A stretch of 64,000 nt of DNA from Nostoc paludosum FACHB-159 (GCF_014698835.1 NZ_JACJTU010000009.1:124001-188000), one strand, 5' to 3'. Positions 9,606 through 18,960 are shown, counted from the first letter of the stretch. The notes: generated from the sequence alone by a model not told the origin. Numbers and translations are program-made.

Positions 9606-9782
9606 ATGATAATGACAAATAAAAAATGGGCCGTAAAACGTATAACTGTCAATCTCGCAACACAAGAAGCGGAAAAACTAGAAAAATATTGTCAGCAAAC
9701 AGGTAGACCCGCAACTGATGTCATTCGTGAACTGATTAGAAGTTTGCCTATGTCTGAGGATGGCAAAGATGTAAATAGGTAA
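9606..9782 (+). CDS. ribbon-helix-helix (CopG/Arc-like) small protein
   Basis: 58-codon gene. The sequence has the order expected of a ribbon-helix-helix DNA-binding protein: a beta strand KRITVNLA (about 11-18), helix A QEAEKLEKYCQQTGR (about 20-34) and helix B ATDVIRELIRSLP (about 36-48). Such proteins are dimeric repressors, often antitoxins or plasmid/accessory regulators. No partner toxin is visible alongside. A second ATG at 9612 is an alternative start. Confidence 0.65.
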   Translation: MIMTNKKWAVKRITVNLATQEAEKLEKYCQQTGRPATDVIRELIRSLPMSEDGKDVNR

Positions 9783-10056
9783 GAAGATGCTTTTACGACT
9801 TACCAGATAACTGCTTTGCCAGCAAAAAAATAACTGTGATAGTTTTTTGAGTCCACTGCAATGGACAAGATTTGGTCTAATCGATACAGGCGCGTTTTTC
9901 CCGCGTCTGGTCATTTGCTGAGGCTAGAAGGAGTAATCAAAGACGTTTTAGTATTGACATTGCCTAGCCTTAATATGCTGGTGAGTTGATATTAAGTAGC
10001 AAATTCCGACGCCAACCCAGTTACAATCTGTAAAGAAACTGAAAAGGAACGACGGA

Positions 10057-11496
10057 ATGCGTGTTGCAATTGTAGGTGCGGGACTGGCTGGGCTAGCAAC
10101 CGCAGTGGATCTAGCCGATGCTGGTTGTGAAGTACAGATTTTTGAGTCTCGTCCGTTTGTGGGTGGTAAAGTTGGCAGCTGGGTTGATGGAGATGGCAAC
10201 CATCTAGAAATGGGGTTGCATGTATTTTTTGGGTGCTACTACCAATTATTTGACTTGATGAAGAAAGTGGGGGTGTTAGAAAACTTACGCCTCAAAGAAC
10301 ATACCCACACTTTTATTAACAAAGGAGGCCGGACTGGTGGTTTAGATTTTCGCTTTATTACAGGTGCGCCTTTTAATGGATTAAAAGCATTTTTTACAAC
10401 TTCTCAATTATCATTGCAGGATAAATTGCAAAATGCGATCGCCTTGGGTACTAGTCCCATAGTTCGGGGCTTAGTGGACTTTAACGGGGCGATGAAAACC
10501 ATCCGCAATTTAGATAAAATTAGCTTTGCCGACTGGTTCCGCAGTCATGGCGGCAGTAATGGCAGCATCAAACGTATGTGGAATCCCATCGCCTACGCGC
10601 TGGGATTTATTGATTGCGAAAACATTTCTGCCCGGTGTATGTTAACAATATTCCAGTTCTTTGCAGTCAGAACTGAAGCTTCAGTCCTGCGAATGCTGGA
10701 AGGTTCTCCAGCTGAGTATTTGCACAAGCCAATTCTGGAATATCTGGAAGCTAGAGGCACTAAAGTTTACACCCGTCGGCAAGTGCGGGAAATCCAGTTT
10801 ACAGAATCTGACGAACAAACCCGCGTCACGGGCATAACAGTTGCCCAAGGTGATACAGTAGAAACTATTACTGCTGATGCTTATGTCTTTGCCTGTGATG
10901 TTCCAGGTATTCAGCGAATATTACCCCAAGAATGGCGTAAGTGGTCAGAATTTGACAATATTTATAAACTCGATGCAGTGCCAGTGGCAACAGTGCAACT
11001 ACGCTTCGATGGTTGGGTCACAGAACTCAACGATGCCCAACAGCGTAAACAGCTAGATCGAGCAGCTGGAATAGATAATTTACTTTACACAGCCGATGCA
11101 GACTTTTCTTGTTTTGCCGATCTAGCTTTGACTAGCCCTGCCGATTATTATCGCCCAGGACAAGGATCTTTATTACAGCTAGTGTTGACACCGGGAGATC
11201 CCTTTATTGCACAAAGTAATGAAGCGATCGCTCAACATGTCCTCAAGCAAGTCCACGAACTGTTCCCCTCATCGCGCGACTTAAATATGACTTGGTACAG
11301 CGTGGTAAAACTTGCTCAGTCTCTCTACCGAGAAGCACCAGGAATGGATGTGTATCGTCCCAACCAAAAAACACCAGTGCATAATTTCTTCCTTGCGGGG
11401 AGTTATACGCAGCAAGACTATATAGATAGCATGGAAGGCGCTACTATTTCTGGTCGGCGTGCAGCAAAAGTGATTTTGGAGAGTTTGAAAAATTGA
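10057..11496 (+). CDS. crtQ: 9,9'-di-cis-zeta-carotene desaturase
   Basis: 479-aa FAD-dependent plant-type zeta-carotene desaturase, which converts zeta-carotene to (pro)lycopene in carotenoid synthesis at the membrane. The N-terminal dinucleotide-binding motif [17 protein letters not shown] (residues 7-23) and the phytoene-desaturase-family ending ([18 protein letters not shown]) are both present, with [12 protein letters not shown] in the FAD region. Length is as expected. Shine-Dalgarno AAAGGAACG precedes the ATG. The SRPBCC gene follows 53 bases downstream on the same strand, a neighbourhood common in cyanobacteria. Confidence 0.96.
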   Translation: MRVAIVGAGLAGLATAVDLADAGCEVQIFESRPFVGGKVGSWVDGDGNHLEMGLHVFFGCYYQLFDLMKKVGVLENLRLKEHTHTFINKGGRTGGLDFRFITGAPFNGLKAFFTTSQLSLQDKLQNAIALGTSPIVRGLVDFNGAMKTIRNLDKISFADWFRSHGGSNGSIKRMWNPIAYALGFIDCENISARCMLTIFQFFAVRTEASVLRMLEGSPAEYLHKPILEYLEARGTKVYTRRQVREIQFTESDEQTRVTGITVAQGDTVETITADAYVFACDVPGIQRILPQEWRKWSEFDNIYKLDAVPVATVQLRFDGWVTELNDAQQRKQLDRAAGIDNLLYTADADFSCFADLALTSPADYYRPGQGSLLQLVLTPGDPFIAQSNEAIAQHVLKQVHELFPSSRDLNMTWYSVVKLAQSLYREAPGMDVYRPNQKTPVHNFFLAGSYTQQDYIDSMEGATISGRRAAKVILESLKN

Positions 11497-11549
11497 CATA
11501 GACACCCAGTGGCTTTTGTCAAAGAGTAGACGCCAAGGAAGAAAAAATA

Positions 11550-11993
11550 ATGTCAGATTGGTTAGAACATACTGTGCAAATAGAAGTAGAAGCTCCCATA
11601 GATTTAGTATGGAGCCTCTGGTCTGATTTAGAACAAATGCCCCGATGGATGAAGTGGATTGATTCAGTCAAGATTCCACCAGATAATCCGGATATATCTC
11701 TTTGGAAATTGAAGAGCGGCGGTCTAGAATTTACTTGGAAATCCCGAATTCTTAAAGTTATCCCCAACCAAATTATTCAATGGGAATCCATTGATGGTTT
11801 GCCGAATCAAGGAGCGATTCGCTTTTACGATCGCCACAGTAGTACTATCGTCAAAATGACTATTTCCTACGCTATCCCCGGCATTATTGGCAAAATTATG
11901 GATAACTTATTTTTGGGGCGGGTAGTTGAATCAACAATCCAAGCTGATTTGGAAAGGTTTAGACAATACGCGCTGAATATTAAAGGTAATTGA
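11550..11993 (+). CDS. SRPBCC (START-like, polyketide cyclase/dehydrase) family protein
   Basis: 147-aa single-domain protein with the helix-grip fold pattern: EHTVQIEVEAPIDLVWSLWSD at the N-terminus, a central beta sheet (WKSRILKVIPNQIIQWES) and a C-terminal helix (ESTIQADLERFRQYAL). The family forms a hydrophobic pocket for lipids or isoprenoids. Placement directly after crtQ suggests a role around carotenoid handling (inference). Probably co-transcribed with crtQ. Confidence 0.85.
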   Translation: MSDWLEHTVQIEVEAPIDLVWSLWSDLEQMPRWMKWIDSVKIPPDNPDISLWKLKSGGLEFTWKSRILKVIPNQIIQWESIDGLPNQGAIRFYDRHSSTIVKMTISYAIPGIIGKIMDNLFLGRVVESTIQADLERFRQYALNIKGN

Positions 11994-12215
11994 TATAGAT
12001 AGCAAAAACAGGCAGTAAGAAACAAAGTATAAAAGTTTCTTGCTGTCTGATAGAGACAATATGGATTTTTAAAGGTTTAAGGAGATGCGATCGCACATCT
12101 CTATTACTGATTAGGGATTAAGAGATTTTTAATACACAAAAATCTTGTTTAGACTATAACACTTATTATAAAATGTTATAATTTGCTTTATTGTTAATAA
12201 TTAAGTGAAAATTCA

Positions 12216-12500
12216 ATGCGTCGTCACATTAATTTGAACATCATTGATGAATCTGGTATAAATACACTTTTCTTTAAAGGAGTACCTTGCTCTAAAGCTG
12301 ATAGAGGAACTTACGATTTTTATATTGGTGGTAAATGTAGAGTTTATCCATCCGGTAGGATTGCAACAATTCTGAAAGAGACTTTATCTCATGATGTTGT
12401 TGTTCAGTTTGATAATGGTGATATAGAAACTGTGAATTTGCACAATCTTTTTAGTGAAAGTCTTTTTGGTAGTTCAATTCCCTATAATCCAGCCTCATAA
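12216..12500 (+). CDS. hypothetical protein, 94 aa
   Basis: Not recognised. Beta-rich small protein with a run DFYIGGKCRVYPSGRIATI and an acidic VVVQFDNGDIETVNLHNLF segment, suggesting an SH3-like/KOW-like barrel. Its last 19 bases overlap, tail to tail, the end of the HicB gene on the other strand. The upstream region is AT-rich (12120-12210). Confidence 0.55.
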   Translation: MRRHINLNIIDESGINTLFFKGVPCSKADRGTYDFYIGGKCRVYPSGRIATILKETLSHDVVVQFDNGDIETVNLHNLFSESLFGSSIPYNPAS

Positions 12501-12700
12501 GATGGTTTTGGAAGTGAATCGCCTACAGCTTGGTAAGCAATAATTAGAGACTCTAAAGCTTCAATTCCATTTGCCACTGCCAACTCGTAAGTATCCCCAT
12601 GAGTTCGCCAGCGTTGTCCTGGGAAATCAGGGAAGCCTACCAAAAAGCAATTATCTTCTTCTGACCATTGAATAAGCATTTGGTACTTAAGCTTACTCAT
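12482..12700 (-). CDS. HicB family antitoxin-like protein (no HicA seen)
   Basis: 72-aa partial-RNase-H-fold protein. The HicB pattern is clear: YQMLIQWSEEDNCFLVGFPDFPG, then the conserved A-N-G-I-E-A-LE-S helix. HicB neutralises the HicA mRNA-cleaving toxin. No HicA-like gene (a 60-80 aa dsRBD-like ORF) is visible on either side, and there is no C-terminal DNA-binding domain, so it is an orphan, as often seen in cyanobacteria. Confidence 0.8.
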   Translation of the reverse strand: MSKLKYQMLIQWSEEDNCFLVGFPDFPGQRWRTHGDTYELAVANGIEALESLIIAYQAVGDSLPKPSYEAGL

Positions 12701-12789
12701 ATCGTTTGTTCTCTTCTACTTCTTTATCTGACTTTCTGCACTTATACCAATTCTCTGTCAACTTGCACTGAATAATTAATGTAAGTTAT

Positions 12790-12860
12790 CTCTTCCTTTG
12801 TGTCCTTTGCGTCCTTTGCGGTAGCCTGCGGCAAGCCGCTGCGCGTCTACGTTTAAAAAA
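12790..12860. repeat. small dispersed repeat remnants
   Basis: GTCCTTTGCGTCCTTTGCGG followed by GCAAGCCGCTGCGCGTCTACG. The second part is closely related to the insert that breaks the transposase gene near 33975. Confidence 0.6.
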
Positions 12861-12906
12861 TATTAAGTGCATCTTCATGGAGAGTTGATATTAGAGGGTT
12901 AAAAAA

Positions 12907-13143
12907 CTACCAAGTTGGGTCGCTAAATAAATTAATTGTCAATTCTTCGCGTGGTGGTATCGCAGTGATACAGGCGCGGATGTTTTCTCCATCTTCTAAT
13001 TCCACGGTGCAAGCGTAACAAGACCCCATTAGACAACCGGTGGGAATAAATACTCCAGCCCGGTATGCTACATCCAAAAGGGCTTCTCCCACTTCGGCTT
13101 CTACTGTGACATCATCTGGTAAAAAGCGGACACGAACAATCAT
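12907..13143 (-). CDS. 2Fe-2S ferredoxin-like protein
   Basis: 78-aa plant-type ferredoxin fold. The four ligands are C37, C42, C45 and C58, in the pattern Cx4Cx2Cx12C (CLMGSCYAC, then C in IRACI). The last gap is shorter than the about 29 of photosynthetic PetF, so this is a divergent ferredoxin, not PetF. The start is set at the ATG at 13143 (MIVRVRFLPDD); the frame upstream to 13242 lacks ferredoxin character. Electron-transfer partner unknown. Confidence 0.85.
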   Translation of the reverse strand: MIVRVRFLPDDVTVEAEVGEALLDVAYRAGVFIPTGCLMGSCYACTVELEDGENIRACITAIPPREELTINLFSDPTW

Positions 13144-13344
13144 CAATCTTACGCTTTTGATTTGGAATTGATTCGTAAGGGTTGTTATTTGTCCTTTGTA
13201 AAGACAAATGACAAATAACCATCTTAACGAAAAAATGTGCAATCTCTTCTATGTAACTTATACCAATTTGAAAAATCATTGTGACGGATAGATTCACTAT
13301 ACTTAGATTCACCAAAACTATTCAGTATTCAAAATGGTATTAGC

Positions 13345-14829
13345 TTAAGACAAAAACGGAGTTAAGTCTAAATGGTTTTCAACTTCAGTGGCTAAAGAAT
13401 CTAAAATCTGTTCTCGTTGTTCCCGGTAGTTAGCAACACCAGTGGGCAGAGATTTTAAACCCCGTTGTTGACGGAGGCGATTTAACCAAGCTCGTCGCCA
13501 AGGGCCGTTGTCAAAAATTCCGTGGAGGTAAGTACCCCAGACTGATTGACAACTATCCACTAACCCTAAGTTCACATCGTCAAATAGTGCATGGTAAGAT
13601 TGGCTATCTATTCCTTGCTGTTCAATGCGCGATCGCCCTTGGTGGATCTCAAAGCCATTAACTGGCAAGCCCAATTGTGGATAATTCGAGCTAACTTGCC
13701 GTTGGCGGGCAATTTTCTGTCCTGTAATTACAGTTCTGATTGGTAAAAGATTTAACCCTTGATATCTACCGGCTTGTCCTTCTATTCCTTCTGGGTCGGC
13801 TATGATTTGTCCCAGCATTTGATACCCGCCACAGATACCTAAAACCGTTCCCCCAGAGGCTGCGTAATGTTGGATAGCTTCTGCCATGCCGCTTTTTTGC
13901 AGTAGTAGCAAATCAGCAATTGTGGTTTTTGTCCCTGGGATAATTACTGCATCTGGATGTCCTAAATCCTGCTTAGGGCTGAGGAATTTTACTGAAACTG
14001 AGCTTTCAGATTCTAGAGGGTCAAAATCAGTGAAGTTGGCAATTCTGGGTAAACGAATAACGGCAATATTGAGGTCAGTTTGGGCTTTGTTTGATTGACG
14101 TTCTAGCAGGTCAAGGGAGTCTTCTGCCGGAAATACTTCTTGTAAGTAGGGTATAACGCCAACGACAGGAATACCTGTGCGTTCTTCCAACCATTTTATG
14201 CCTGGTTCTAGGAGCGATCGCTGTCCTCGGAATTTGTTAATTACTACACCTTTAATTAAAGCCCGTTCGTCCGGTTCTAATAACTCTAAAGTGCCTACCA
14301 CATGGGCAAAAGCGCCACCCCGGTCAATATCAACTACTAGTAGGGTTGGCGCATTCAAATATTTTGCTACACGCATATTCGTTAAATCACGGTGCTTGAG
14401 GTTAATCTCCGCTGGACTACCCGCACCTTCACAAACCAGCAAGTCAAATTCTGTTCCTAAATGCTGTAGCGATTCTTCAATTGTCCGCCAGCCCAGTTCA
14501 AAATATTGCTCGTAGTAATCTGCGGCACCCACTTTGCCCACAGCCCTACCTTTAATAATTACTTGCGAAGTCATATCCCCTTGGGGCTTAAGTAAAATTG
14601 GGTTCATTTCTACCCAAGGTACAACTCCCGCAGCCCAAGCTTGTACTGCTTGCGCGTAACCAATCTCTCCACCACTGGCAGTGACATAAGCATTTAAAGC
14701 CATATTTTGACCTTTAAAGGGAGCCACTCGCCAACCACGCCGCGATAAAATTCGACAAATAGCTGTAGTTAAGAGTGATTTCCCTGCGTGGGATGTTGTC
14801 CCCACTACCATAATTGATTTCATAGTCAC
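13345..14829 (-). CDS. cobQ: cobyric acid synthase
   Basis: 494-aa glutamine-dependent amidase of cobalamin synthesis; it amidates side chains b, d, e and g of adenosyl-cobyrinic a,c-diamide. The N-terminal ATPase motif GTTSHAGKSLLTT (residues 10-22) and the C-terminal class I glutamine amidotransferase Cys in VLGICGGYQML, with the His in GTYLHGIFDN, are all present. Length is normal. No cobalamin riboswitch was seen upstream, where a repeat element lies. Confidence 0.96.
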   Translation of the reverse strand: MTMKSIMVVGTTSHAGKSLLTTAICRILSRRGWRVAPFKGQNMALNAYVTASGGEIGYAQAVQAWAAGVVPWVEMNPILLKPQGDMTSQVIIKGRAVGKVGAADYYEQYFELGWRTIEESLQHLGTEFDLLVCEGAGSPAEINLKHRDLTNMRVAKYLNAPTLLVVDIDRGGAFAHVVGTLELLEPDERALIKGVVINKFRGQRSLLEPGIKWLEERTGIPVVGVIPYLQEVFPAEDSLDLLERQSNKAQTDLNIAVIRLPRIANFTDFDPLESESSVSVKFLSPKQDLGHPDAVIIPGTKTTIADLLLLQKSGMAEAIQHYAASGGTVLGICGGYQMLGQIIADPEGIEGQAGRYQGLNLLPIRTVITGQKIARQRQVSSNYPQLGLPVNGFEIHQGRSRIEQQGIDSQSYHALFDDVNLGLVDSCQSVWGTYLHGIFDNGPWRRAWLNRLRQQRGLKSLPTGVANYREQREQILDSLATEVENHLDLTPFLS

Positions 14830-14869
14830 TATTCAGGTTTTTAATATATAAGGTGAAATTTTAGGCTTG

Positions 14870-14993
14870 TGGGGACTGGGGACTGGGGACTGGGGACTAG
14901 GAAATAAATATTTAGGAAAGAAATACTTTCTCACCCAATGCCCAATGCCCAATGCCCAATGCCCAATGCCCCATGCCCAATGCCCAATGCCTC
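14870..14993. repeat. composite dispersed repeat, copy 1
   Basis: GGGGACT tandem units (14870-14897), a unique 45-bp core (14896-14940), then CCCAATG tandem units (14934-14993). The 45-bp core is found again, identical and inverted, at 23722-23766 with the same heptamers on the matching sides. Confidence 0.9.
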
Positions 14994-15086
14994 ACCACAT
15001 TGTAAAGACTTCATGAATGGGTGTCATGTTTCCGTATATTAATTGTTCCCTTTGATTCGTTAATCCTAACTCTTTAGTTTTCTGTT

Positions 15087-15491
15087 CTAAAAAGGTAACC
15101 GCAACCAACGAATCACTGCATTGTATAAACGATCGCGCCATGAAGGAGTACGCCAATTTTCCCCCTGATGTTGTTCTATCAACTGGCGTCCCAAGGGAGT
15201 GAGGCGAAAACTATCTGTAATTCCCTGACCATCGACTTCTCGGCGCAATACGCCCACTTCAATCAGCCAACCTAAGGCGTTGTCACATGCTAATTCTGAT
15301 AAAGGGCGCTGAGTATAACCCTGCTTCAATCCATTTTCCAGGGCGATCGCACTCAACGATACACTCTGGTGCCGCATGAGTTTAAATAAAGATGGATTAA
15401 AGGGCGAACATCTTAGCGAGCGATCGGCCCTTTCGATTGTTTTAGGAGGATAGACAAAAGCTTTTGGGTTTTGGAAGTCAACAGGAGGCAT
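15087..15491 (-). CDS. conserved cyanobacterial protein with winged-helix-like middle, 134 aa
   Basis: Cytoplasmic 134-aa protein found as a conserved hypothetical in cyanobacteria (I associate it with the Npun_F0494 type, from memory). Residues about 40-110 look like a winged helix: MRHQSVSLSAIALENGL, then NALGWLIEVGVLRREV and FRLTPLGRQLIEQ, so DNA or protein binding is possible. No catalytic motif. The C-terminus WLRLPF is typical for this group. Confidence 0.7.
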   Translation of the reverse strand: MPPVDFQNPKAFVYPPKTIERADRSLRCSPFNPSLFKLMRHQSVSLSAIALENGLKQGYTQRPLSELACDNALGWLIEVGVLRREVDGQGITDSFRLTPLGRQLIEQHQGENWRTPSWRDRLYNAVIRWLRLPF

Positions 15492-15673
15492 TGTGTATAA
15501 TTAGGAATTTTTTTTTGAATAAAAATTAATTTCAGAATATATTTTTTTGCACCAGTTAGCTCATTAAGAGCAGAATAGTATAGTTATGTTATTTTTTAGT
15601 AAATATATTTAATCATTATAAATTATTGTAAAATTTCAAGTGCATCAACAATCTGAAACAGGAAAGGTTAATT

Positions 15674-16111
15674 ATGCCTCTAGCAGTTGGTACGGATGCA
15701 CCTGCATTTACCGCCAAAGATACAAACGGCAACACAGTCTCTTTATCTGATTTTGCTGGGAAGACAGTTGTTTTGTATTTTTACCCTAAAGATGACACTC
15801 CAGGCTGCACCAAACAAGCCTGTAGTTTTCGGGACGCCCAATCTAAATATCAAAATAAAGATGTTGTAGTTCTGGGAGTCAGTGCAGATGATGAAGTTTC
15901 TCATCAGGCATTCACCCAAAAATATAATTTGAATTTTCCTCTACTGGCTGACACCGACAAATCCCTCATCAAAGCTTTCGATGTGGATGGCGGCGGTTAC
16001 GCCAAGCGCGTCACCTACGTAATTGGCCCTGACGGCAAAATTACCCATGTTGACGCTAGTGTAAATACTACCACCCATGCTGAGGATGTTTTAGCTGCAC
16101 TTGGGTTGTAG
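15674..16111 (+). CDS. prxQ: PrxQ/BCP-type thiol peroxidase
   Basis: 145-aa peroxiredoxin that reduces peroxides with electrons from thioredoxin. Motif YPKDDTPGCTKQACSFRD holds the peroxidatic C45 and, five residues on, the resolving C50, the spacing of the PrxQ/BCP class. The start has an AGGAAAGG Shine-Dalgarno. Followed by an inverted-repeat terminator shared with the convergent neighbour. Confidence 0.94.
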   Translation: MPLAVGTDAPAFTAKDTNGNTVSLSDFAGKTVVLYFYPKDDTPGCTKQACSFRDAQSKYQNKDVVVLGVSADDEVSHQAFTQKYNLNFPLLADTDKSLIKAFDVDGGGYAKRVTYVIGPDGKITHVDASVNTTTHAEDVLAALGL

Positions 16112-16125
16112 TTTTTTGGCTGATA

Positions 16126-16160
16126 TAGCAGGCAATAGGCAATAGGCAATAGGCAACAGG
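16126..16160. repeat. GGCAATA short tandem repeat
   Basis: Three to four copies of the heptamer GGCAATA; related arrays are at 33385 and 63760. Confidence 0.8.
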
Positions 16161-16252
16161 CTGAAAAGTTTCTTGGTGTCGGGGTTTGGCAATTAATTTA
16201 TGTCGCAACCTAACTTGCAACTGCTATAACTAAGGGTTTTTGAAAAGTTTCA

Positions 16253-16280
16253 TCCCAACCCCAAAAGCTTGGGGTTGGGA
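16253..16280. terminator. bidirectional hairpin terminator
   Basis: Perfect 12-bp stem (16253-16264 with 16269-16280) and a 4-nt AAGC loop, followed by a T-rich TTATTCATTT. Lies between prxQ (+) and the 16295 gene (-). Confidence 0.8.
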
Positions 16281-16294
16281 TTATTCATTTGAAT

Positions 16295-16786
16295 TCAGTT
16301 ACCTGATGGTAATTTAAATGATGGTAACTGTGGGGTCGCTTGTTGTGCTTGCTGGCACTGGAGTGTTTGCTGTTGATTTGCTTTTAAAGGAGCTGCTGTT
16401 GCTGGTTGAGTTGATGATGTCGGCGACGCTGATGCAACCGATGTCGATCCTGGGGTTGTTAGTTGCCCTTGCTGACGACATTGGAGTAATTGTTGCTGCC
16501 TAGCTTTAAAAGCTTCTGCGGTTGAGTTGAGTTGTTCGTTCTGTTGCTGAGAATTCCAGTTGAGAGTTCCGAAATTTGCCCGGTGAATCAGATCGAACAT
16601 GTTGAAATTGTCTGAATTCGAGCGGGAAAAGGGATCGGTATTTTGATCTGTTGTACTACCACTAGGAAAAGCATCCGCTGGACTGAGTTGAGCCAAACTA
16701 GGTTGAGCCATCAGTAAGGGAGCGAAGCTAATTCCGGCTGCGGTAGCCAAGAAGAGTCTAGTAATTTGTAAAAATGGTTTTTTCAT
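16295..16786 (-). CDS. secreted low-complexity Gln-rich protein
   Basis: 163 aa. The N-terminus is a signal peptide: basic MKKPF, then the hydrophobic LFLATAAGISFAPLLMA and a possible cleavage around QPSLAQ. The mature part is rich in Gln, Ser, Thr and Ala (runs such as ARQQQLLQCRQQ and TLQCQQAQQATPQ) and has two cysteines in similar repeats. No enzyme motif. Function unknown; a periplasmic or cell-surface location is inferred. Confidence 0.7.
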   Translation of the reverse strand: MKKPFLQITRLFLATAAGISFAPLLMAQPSLAQLSPADAFPSGSTTDQNTDPFSRSNSDNFNMFDLIHRANFGTLNWNSQQQNEQLNSTAEAFKARQQQLLQCRQQGQLTTPGSTSVASASPTSSTQPATAAPLKANQQQTLQCQQAQQATPQLPSFKLPSGN

Positions 16787-16818
16787 GGATTTTGACTCAA
16801 AAATTGCTCTCTTTTATC

Positions 16819-17706
16819 TTAAGCAAGAGTCCGTCGTAGTTGGGGCTGAATGCTAACTAAGGTGACAAGGGCAAAGCCAAACAACACCAACAACGCCCCC
16901 CCAAAGGTAACATCACCCCAAGGAGCCTGCATGACTACACTATCCAATGCCCAACTGCTGTGGAGATAGAGATAGCGAATGGGTTCGATCGCATAGCTGA
17001 GAGGATTCAAGGTAGCCACAACCTGCAACCACTGGGGCATAAACGATAGAGGAGCTAAAGCAGTACTAGCAAATAATAGTGGTAAGTTAGTGACGAAAAT
17101 TACCGCAATTAGTTCGATGTGTCCGGGTAAGGCAAAAGCTAACCCCAGGGAAATGGCTGTCACACCCAAAGCGAGGAGGAAAACGATTAAAGCGATCGCA
17201 CCTAAACCAGCTGCATCAGGTATTCCCGCACCTAAAAACGCCGCTGCTCCCACAATCACTGCTGCTTGCAGTAAACTTTGGCTGATAATGAAGATTGCTG
17301 AAGCAAAGACAATGGAAAACCGCGATGCTAAAGGTGCTACCAGCAAACGATTCAAAAAGCCGAACTCGCGGTCAAACATCACGGGTAAACCAGCATTCAG
17401 CGCTCCCGCAAATGCTGTAAACACAATTACTCCAGCAGCCAAGAATTGACCGTAATTTGTCGTACTGCCAAATAAGCCTTTGGGCGCATTTTGGAATAAA
17501 GCGCCAAACAACACCAACCACATCACCGGCTGAATGATTCCGGCGATTAATGTCGAAGGGCGACGTTGCAATTGAATAAACAAGCGACGAGTTAAAGCCA
17601 ACGTCTCTTGTACCAGTTCGCCGAAAAAATTAGGAGCAGGGTTAGCATCTGCTTGGGGCGATGCTAATGTCTGCCAATTGAGATCGGATTTAGGAGTAAC
17701 ACTCAT
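16819..17706 (-). CDS. ABC-2 type transporter permease
   Basis: 295-aa integral membrane subunit with about six spans (e.g. TLIAGIIQPVMWLVLFGALF near 55 and FVTNLPLLFASTALAPLSF near 205), typical of the daunorubicin/DrrB-like ABC-2 exporters. It works with the ATPase encoded just upstream (18890-17871), which is transcribed first in the same direction. Substrate is not predictable. A repeat-rich spacer of about 160 bases separates the two genes. Confidence 0.9.
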   Translation of the reverse strand: MSVTPKSDLNWQTLASPQADANPAPNFFGELVQETLALTRRLFIQLQRRPSTLIAGIIQPVMWLVLFGALFQNAPKGLFGSTTNYGQFLAAGVIVFTAFAGALNAGLPVMFDREFGFLNRLLVAPLASRFSIVFASAIFIISQSLLQAAVIVGAAAFLGAGIPDAAGLGAIALIVFLLALGVTAISLGLAFALPGHIELIAVIFVTNLPLLFASTALAPLSFMPQWLQVVATLNPLSYAIEPIRYLYLHSSWALDSVVMQAPWGDVTFGGALLVLFGFALVTLVSIQPQLRRTLA

Positions 17707-17714
17707 AAGGATTT

Positions 17715-17870
17715 TGGATTTTGGATTTTAGATTTTAGATTTTGGATTGGGCATTAGGAAGGGGGAAAGGGAAAGGGGTAAGGGGGAAAGGTTAAATATA
17801 TCCCTTTACCCTTTACCCTTTAACCTTTTCCCCTACCTCCCCATCCTCCCTATACCCCATGCCCCATTCC
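17715..17870. repeat. spacer with short tandem and mirror repeats
   Basis: TTTTGGATTTTAGATTTTAGA-type units, GGGGGAAAGGG units, the complementary CCCTTTACCC units, then CCCCATGCCCCATT. No gene. Confidence 0.7.
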
Positions 17871-18890
17871 CTATCTCATATTCTGCTTTTTCTCAGCTTT
17901 GGGATCGCGAGTGGCGATCGCTGCTAGTTCTGCATCCATCAGGGTACGTCCTGTGGCGGCGAGGTAAACGTCATCAAGACTGGGGCGAGATTGGGCGATG
18001 CCGAATATGGGCAAGCCGGCGGTATTTAGGGTTTGCTGTATGTTGATGAGAACGTCATTTTGGGGCGTCACCACCAAGTTGAGAGAATTACCTTGGGCGC
18101 TGTTGATGATAACTTCTTGGACGAAGGGCAAAGATTGGAGGAGGTTTTTGGCTTTTTCTGCTTCTTCAATGGGGGAAAACTCCTGAATTCGCAAAGTGAT
18201 GCGATCGCCACCTACTTTATCTTTCAATTGGGAAGGTGTCCCAGCCGCAATCACAACGCCGCGATCGATAATTGCCACGCGATCGGCTAGGGCGTCAATC
18301 TCTTCTAAATAATGGCTGGTAATTACTACCGTCGTCCCAGAGGCACGTAATTTTCTCAAAAAATCCCATACCACAAATCGGCTTTCTATGTCAAGCCCTA
18401 CGGTTGGTTCGTCTAAGACTAAAACATCTGGTGCGTGGAGTAAGCCAGCAGCTAAATCAAGGCGTTTGCGTAAACCACCAGAGTAGGTTCCGCTTTTTTT
18501 ATTGGCGTATTCTTGTAAACCGAGTAAATCCAATACTGTCTCAATACGCTGTTTGGCTACTGCGCCTGGGATGTGATAAAGTGCTGCTTGCAATTGCAGC
18601 AGTTCTCGTCCAGTCAACACTTTATCTATAGCGACTTCCTGAGCTACATAGCCTAGTTTTTGTCTTGCTAGTCTCGGATTATCTAAGACAGAGATCCCGG
18701 ATACTTCGATTTTGCCAGCATCCGGTGTTGTGAGTGTACACAAGGCACGCAAGGTGGTAGTTTTTCCAGCACCGTTGGGGCCAAGTAAACCAAAGATTTC
18801 TCCTGACTCTACCTGAAAAGAAACATCCTTAACGGCAACCACCGTGCCGTAGGATTTTTGCAAATTTTGAATTAAAACGGCGGGAGCCAT
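17871..18890 (-). CDS. ABC transporter ATP-binding protein (DrrA-like)
   Basis: 339-aa ATPase from the ATG at 18890 (MAPAVLIQNL), which has GGGGAAAA about 10 bases upstream; the frame extends to 18914. Walker A GPNGAGKTTT, signature SGGLRKRLDLA and Walker B VLVLDEPTVGLD are intact, followed by the H-loop TSHYLEE. The C-terminal extension resembles the daunorubicin-resistance family. Forms an exporter with the permease encoded downstream. Confidence 0.92.
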   Translation of the reverse strand: MAPAVLIQNLQKSYGTVVAVKDVSFQVESGEIFGLLGPNGAGKTTTLRALCTLTTPDAGKIEVSGISVLDNPRLARQKLGYVAQEVAIDKVLTGRELLQLQAALYHIPGAVAKQRIETVLDLLGLQEYANKKSGTYSGGLRKRLDLAAGLLHAPDVLVLDEPTVGLDIESRFVVWDFLRKLRASGTTVVITSHYLEEIDALADRVAIIDRGVVIAAGTPSQLKDKVGGDRITLRIQEFSPIEEAEKAKNLLQSLPFVQEVIINSAQGNSLNLVVTPQNDVLINIQQTLNTAGLPIFGIAQSRPSLDDVYLAATGRTLMDAELAAIATRDPKAEKKQNMR

Positions 18891-18960
18891 GACAGCTTTT
18901 CCCCAACTATACAAATCTCAATAAATCTATTTTTATTGTAGAAGGTGGGGACAAGGAAAT

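Noticed and set aside
9374..9618. Two overlapping ORFs (71 aa plus, 63 aa minus)
   Set aside because: Mutual shadows in AT-rich DNA; neither has protein-like composition or a good ribosome site.
9678..9914. 78-aa minus-strand ORF
   Set aside because: It is the shadow of the ribbon-helix-helix gene on the plus strand.
14830..15086. Cobalamin riboswitch upstream of cobQ
   Set aside because: The region is the composite repeat; no B12-box-like sequence was found.
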